DNA of 6,406 bases from Desulfobacterales bacterium (lineage in GTDB: Bacteria > Desulfobacterota > Desulfobacteria > Desulfobacterales > Desulfobacteraceae), in contig JAKSBM010000963.1 in the NCBI GenBank assembly GCA_022361135.1, forward strand, positions 1 through 6,406. The letters run 5' to 3'. Of this stretch, positions 5,690 to 6,406 are shown in pieces (the first letter of the stretch is position 1; every line of letters starts with the position of its first letter). Under the pieces are notes generated by a model. That model worked only from the letters and a program-made list of their open reading frames with translations. It made no database searches and was not told where the DNA came from. Made by a program: the position numbers and the translations under genes.

Positions 5690-6406
5690 ATGGATTCCCC
5701 ACCGGATTTATGGCAGCATCTTCCAATGGATACCCTGGTGGCGGTCTATCTCATATTTGGCGGGGGCCTGGCCCTGTTATCGGCCCCAACCTGTCGCAGC
5801 CGACTGGAGCTGGCCTTTTTCCTATCCCTGGGATGGTGGCAGTTCTGGGGGGGCCTTTATCACCTTGATCCCCGCCCCTTCCCCCAGATGAACCTCCTGG
5901 TCCCGGCCATTGCCGGATTCTGCCTCTGGGTTCCCCTCATGTATGGGTATGGTATGGCCCGGATCAAATCCAACTCCGGCAATCCCTTTCCACGCCCCAT
6001 CCATTTTATTCCGGCCCTGGCCGCCCCCATGGGGCTGATTCCCCTCTGGACCAGCCCCGCCGACCTGCGCCAGGCCATGGCCCTGTCCAGCCCCTGGACC
6101 TCCATGCCCATGTTGATCACCGCCATCACCCTATACCTGGCCATGGCCATGGCAGTGGTCTACGGCTGCCGCCTGGCCTGGGCACTGCGGCAAAACCATG
6201 CCCCCCACTGGCTGATATTCATCCCACCGGTGGTGGGAATATCCTGGCTGGCCGACCGCCTCCTGGGCCTGGGCATGGCCCCCCTATTTTACGGTTTGGC
6301 CACCACCGCCCTCATCGGCCGCCACCTGATCACCAGCCAACGGGCACCCATGCCCCAGCCAACCGAGGCCGCCCCAAAGATTCCGCCACCCCGCCCCTAT
6401 GCCCTA
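5690..6406 (+). CDS. Seven-helix membrane protein, probable N-terminal sensor half of a membrane-bound AraC-type regulator, partial
   Basis: An open frame runs to the right edge without a stop (239 codons from ATG 5690, 227 from the in-frame ATG 5726). Neither start has a clear Shine-Dalgarno; 5690 gives the longest form and 5726 is equally possible. Hydrophobic segments by eye, numbered from 5690: 15-33, 38-57, 68-89, 103-119, 139-164, 172-188 and 189-210, so about seven helices. A proline-rich cytoplasmic linker (about 217-237) follows and ends in RPYAL at the edge. The IHFIPAL stretch at helix 4 and a 'Y-A-L' after the linker resemble, from memory, membrane AraC/XylS-family regulators in which a C-terminal helix-turn-helix follows at once. 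The DNA-binding domain is not in the window, so this is an inference; another 7TM-linked signalling protein such as a kinase or cyclase remains possible. That a real membrane protein is encoded here is much surer than its class. Confidence 0.7.
   Translation, partial: MDSPPDLWQHLPMDTLVAVYLIFGGGLALLSAPTCRSRLELAFFLSLGWWQFWGGLYHLDPRPFPQMNLLVPAIAGFCLWVPLMYGYGMARIKSNSGNPFPRPIHFIPALAAPMGLIPLWTSPADLRQAMALSSPWTSMPMLITAITLYLAMAMAVVYGCRLAWALRQNHAPHWLIFIPPVVGISWLADRLLGLGMAPLFYGLATTALIGRHLITSQRAPMPQPTEAAPKIPPPRPYAL

Overview
The window reads as an ordinary stretch of a GC-rich Gram-negative chromosome. Stop-codon-limited starts, good Shine-Dalgarno sites and dense packing show five clear coding regions plus the tail of a sixth. 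The style of the proteins (a cytosolic PAS hybrid kinase with a HDFNN H-box, a DHH phosphoesterase of the 'TRxDxDG' type, a class V aminotransferase tail) suggests Desulfobacterota (former Deltaproteobacteria, Desulfobacterales-like). That assignment is an inference from family resemblance, not from a search. No mobile element, CRISPR array, tRNA or rRNA is visible.

Left part (1-1100): the last 41 codons of a cysteine desulfurase-like PLP enzyme end at 127 and are followed by a strong rho-independent terminator (146-182). A trimeric-type purine nucleoside phosphorylase (206-1048) begins only 23 nt after that T-tract. It is convergent, across a 52-nt gap, with the next gene.

Middle (1101-3651): a 762-residue soluble hybrid histidine kinase on the minus strand has an unrecognised N-terminal domain, then PAS, HisKA, HATPase and a receiver domain. 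A 262-nt, relatively AT-rich intergenic region separates it from the divergent DHH gene. It carries a perfect 8-bp inverted repeat with a 10-nt spacer (3502-3527), almost exactly midway between the two start codons, which is the best operator candidate in the window.

Right part (3652-6406): a DHH/DHHA1 phosphoesterase is followed by a 110-nt gap with a perfect 11-bp hairpin rich in SD and anti-SD sequence. Next is an M19 'membrane dipeptidase' family protein that lacks three of the five canonical zinc ligands. Last, a weak terminator runs into the start of a seven-helix membrane protein that is cut by the window edge. That protein looks like the N-terminal sensor half of a membrane-bound AraC-type regulator.

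The genes do not form an obvious pathway. PNP and the DHH enzyme both belong broadly to nucleotide salvage or turnover, and the kinase and the membrane protein are sensory. I see no new defence or mobile system. The most interesting points are the degenerate active site of the M19 protein, the altered PNP pocket, the divergent-promoter palindrome and the hairpin leader of the M19 gene.
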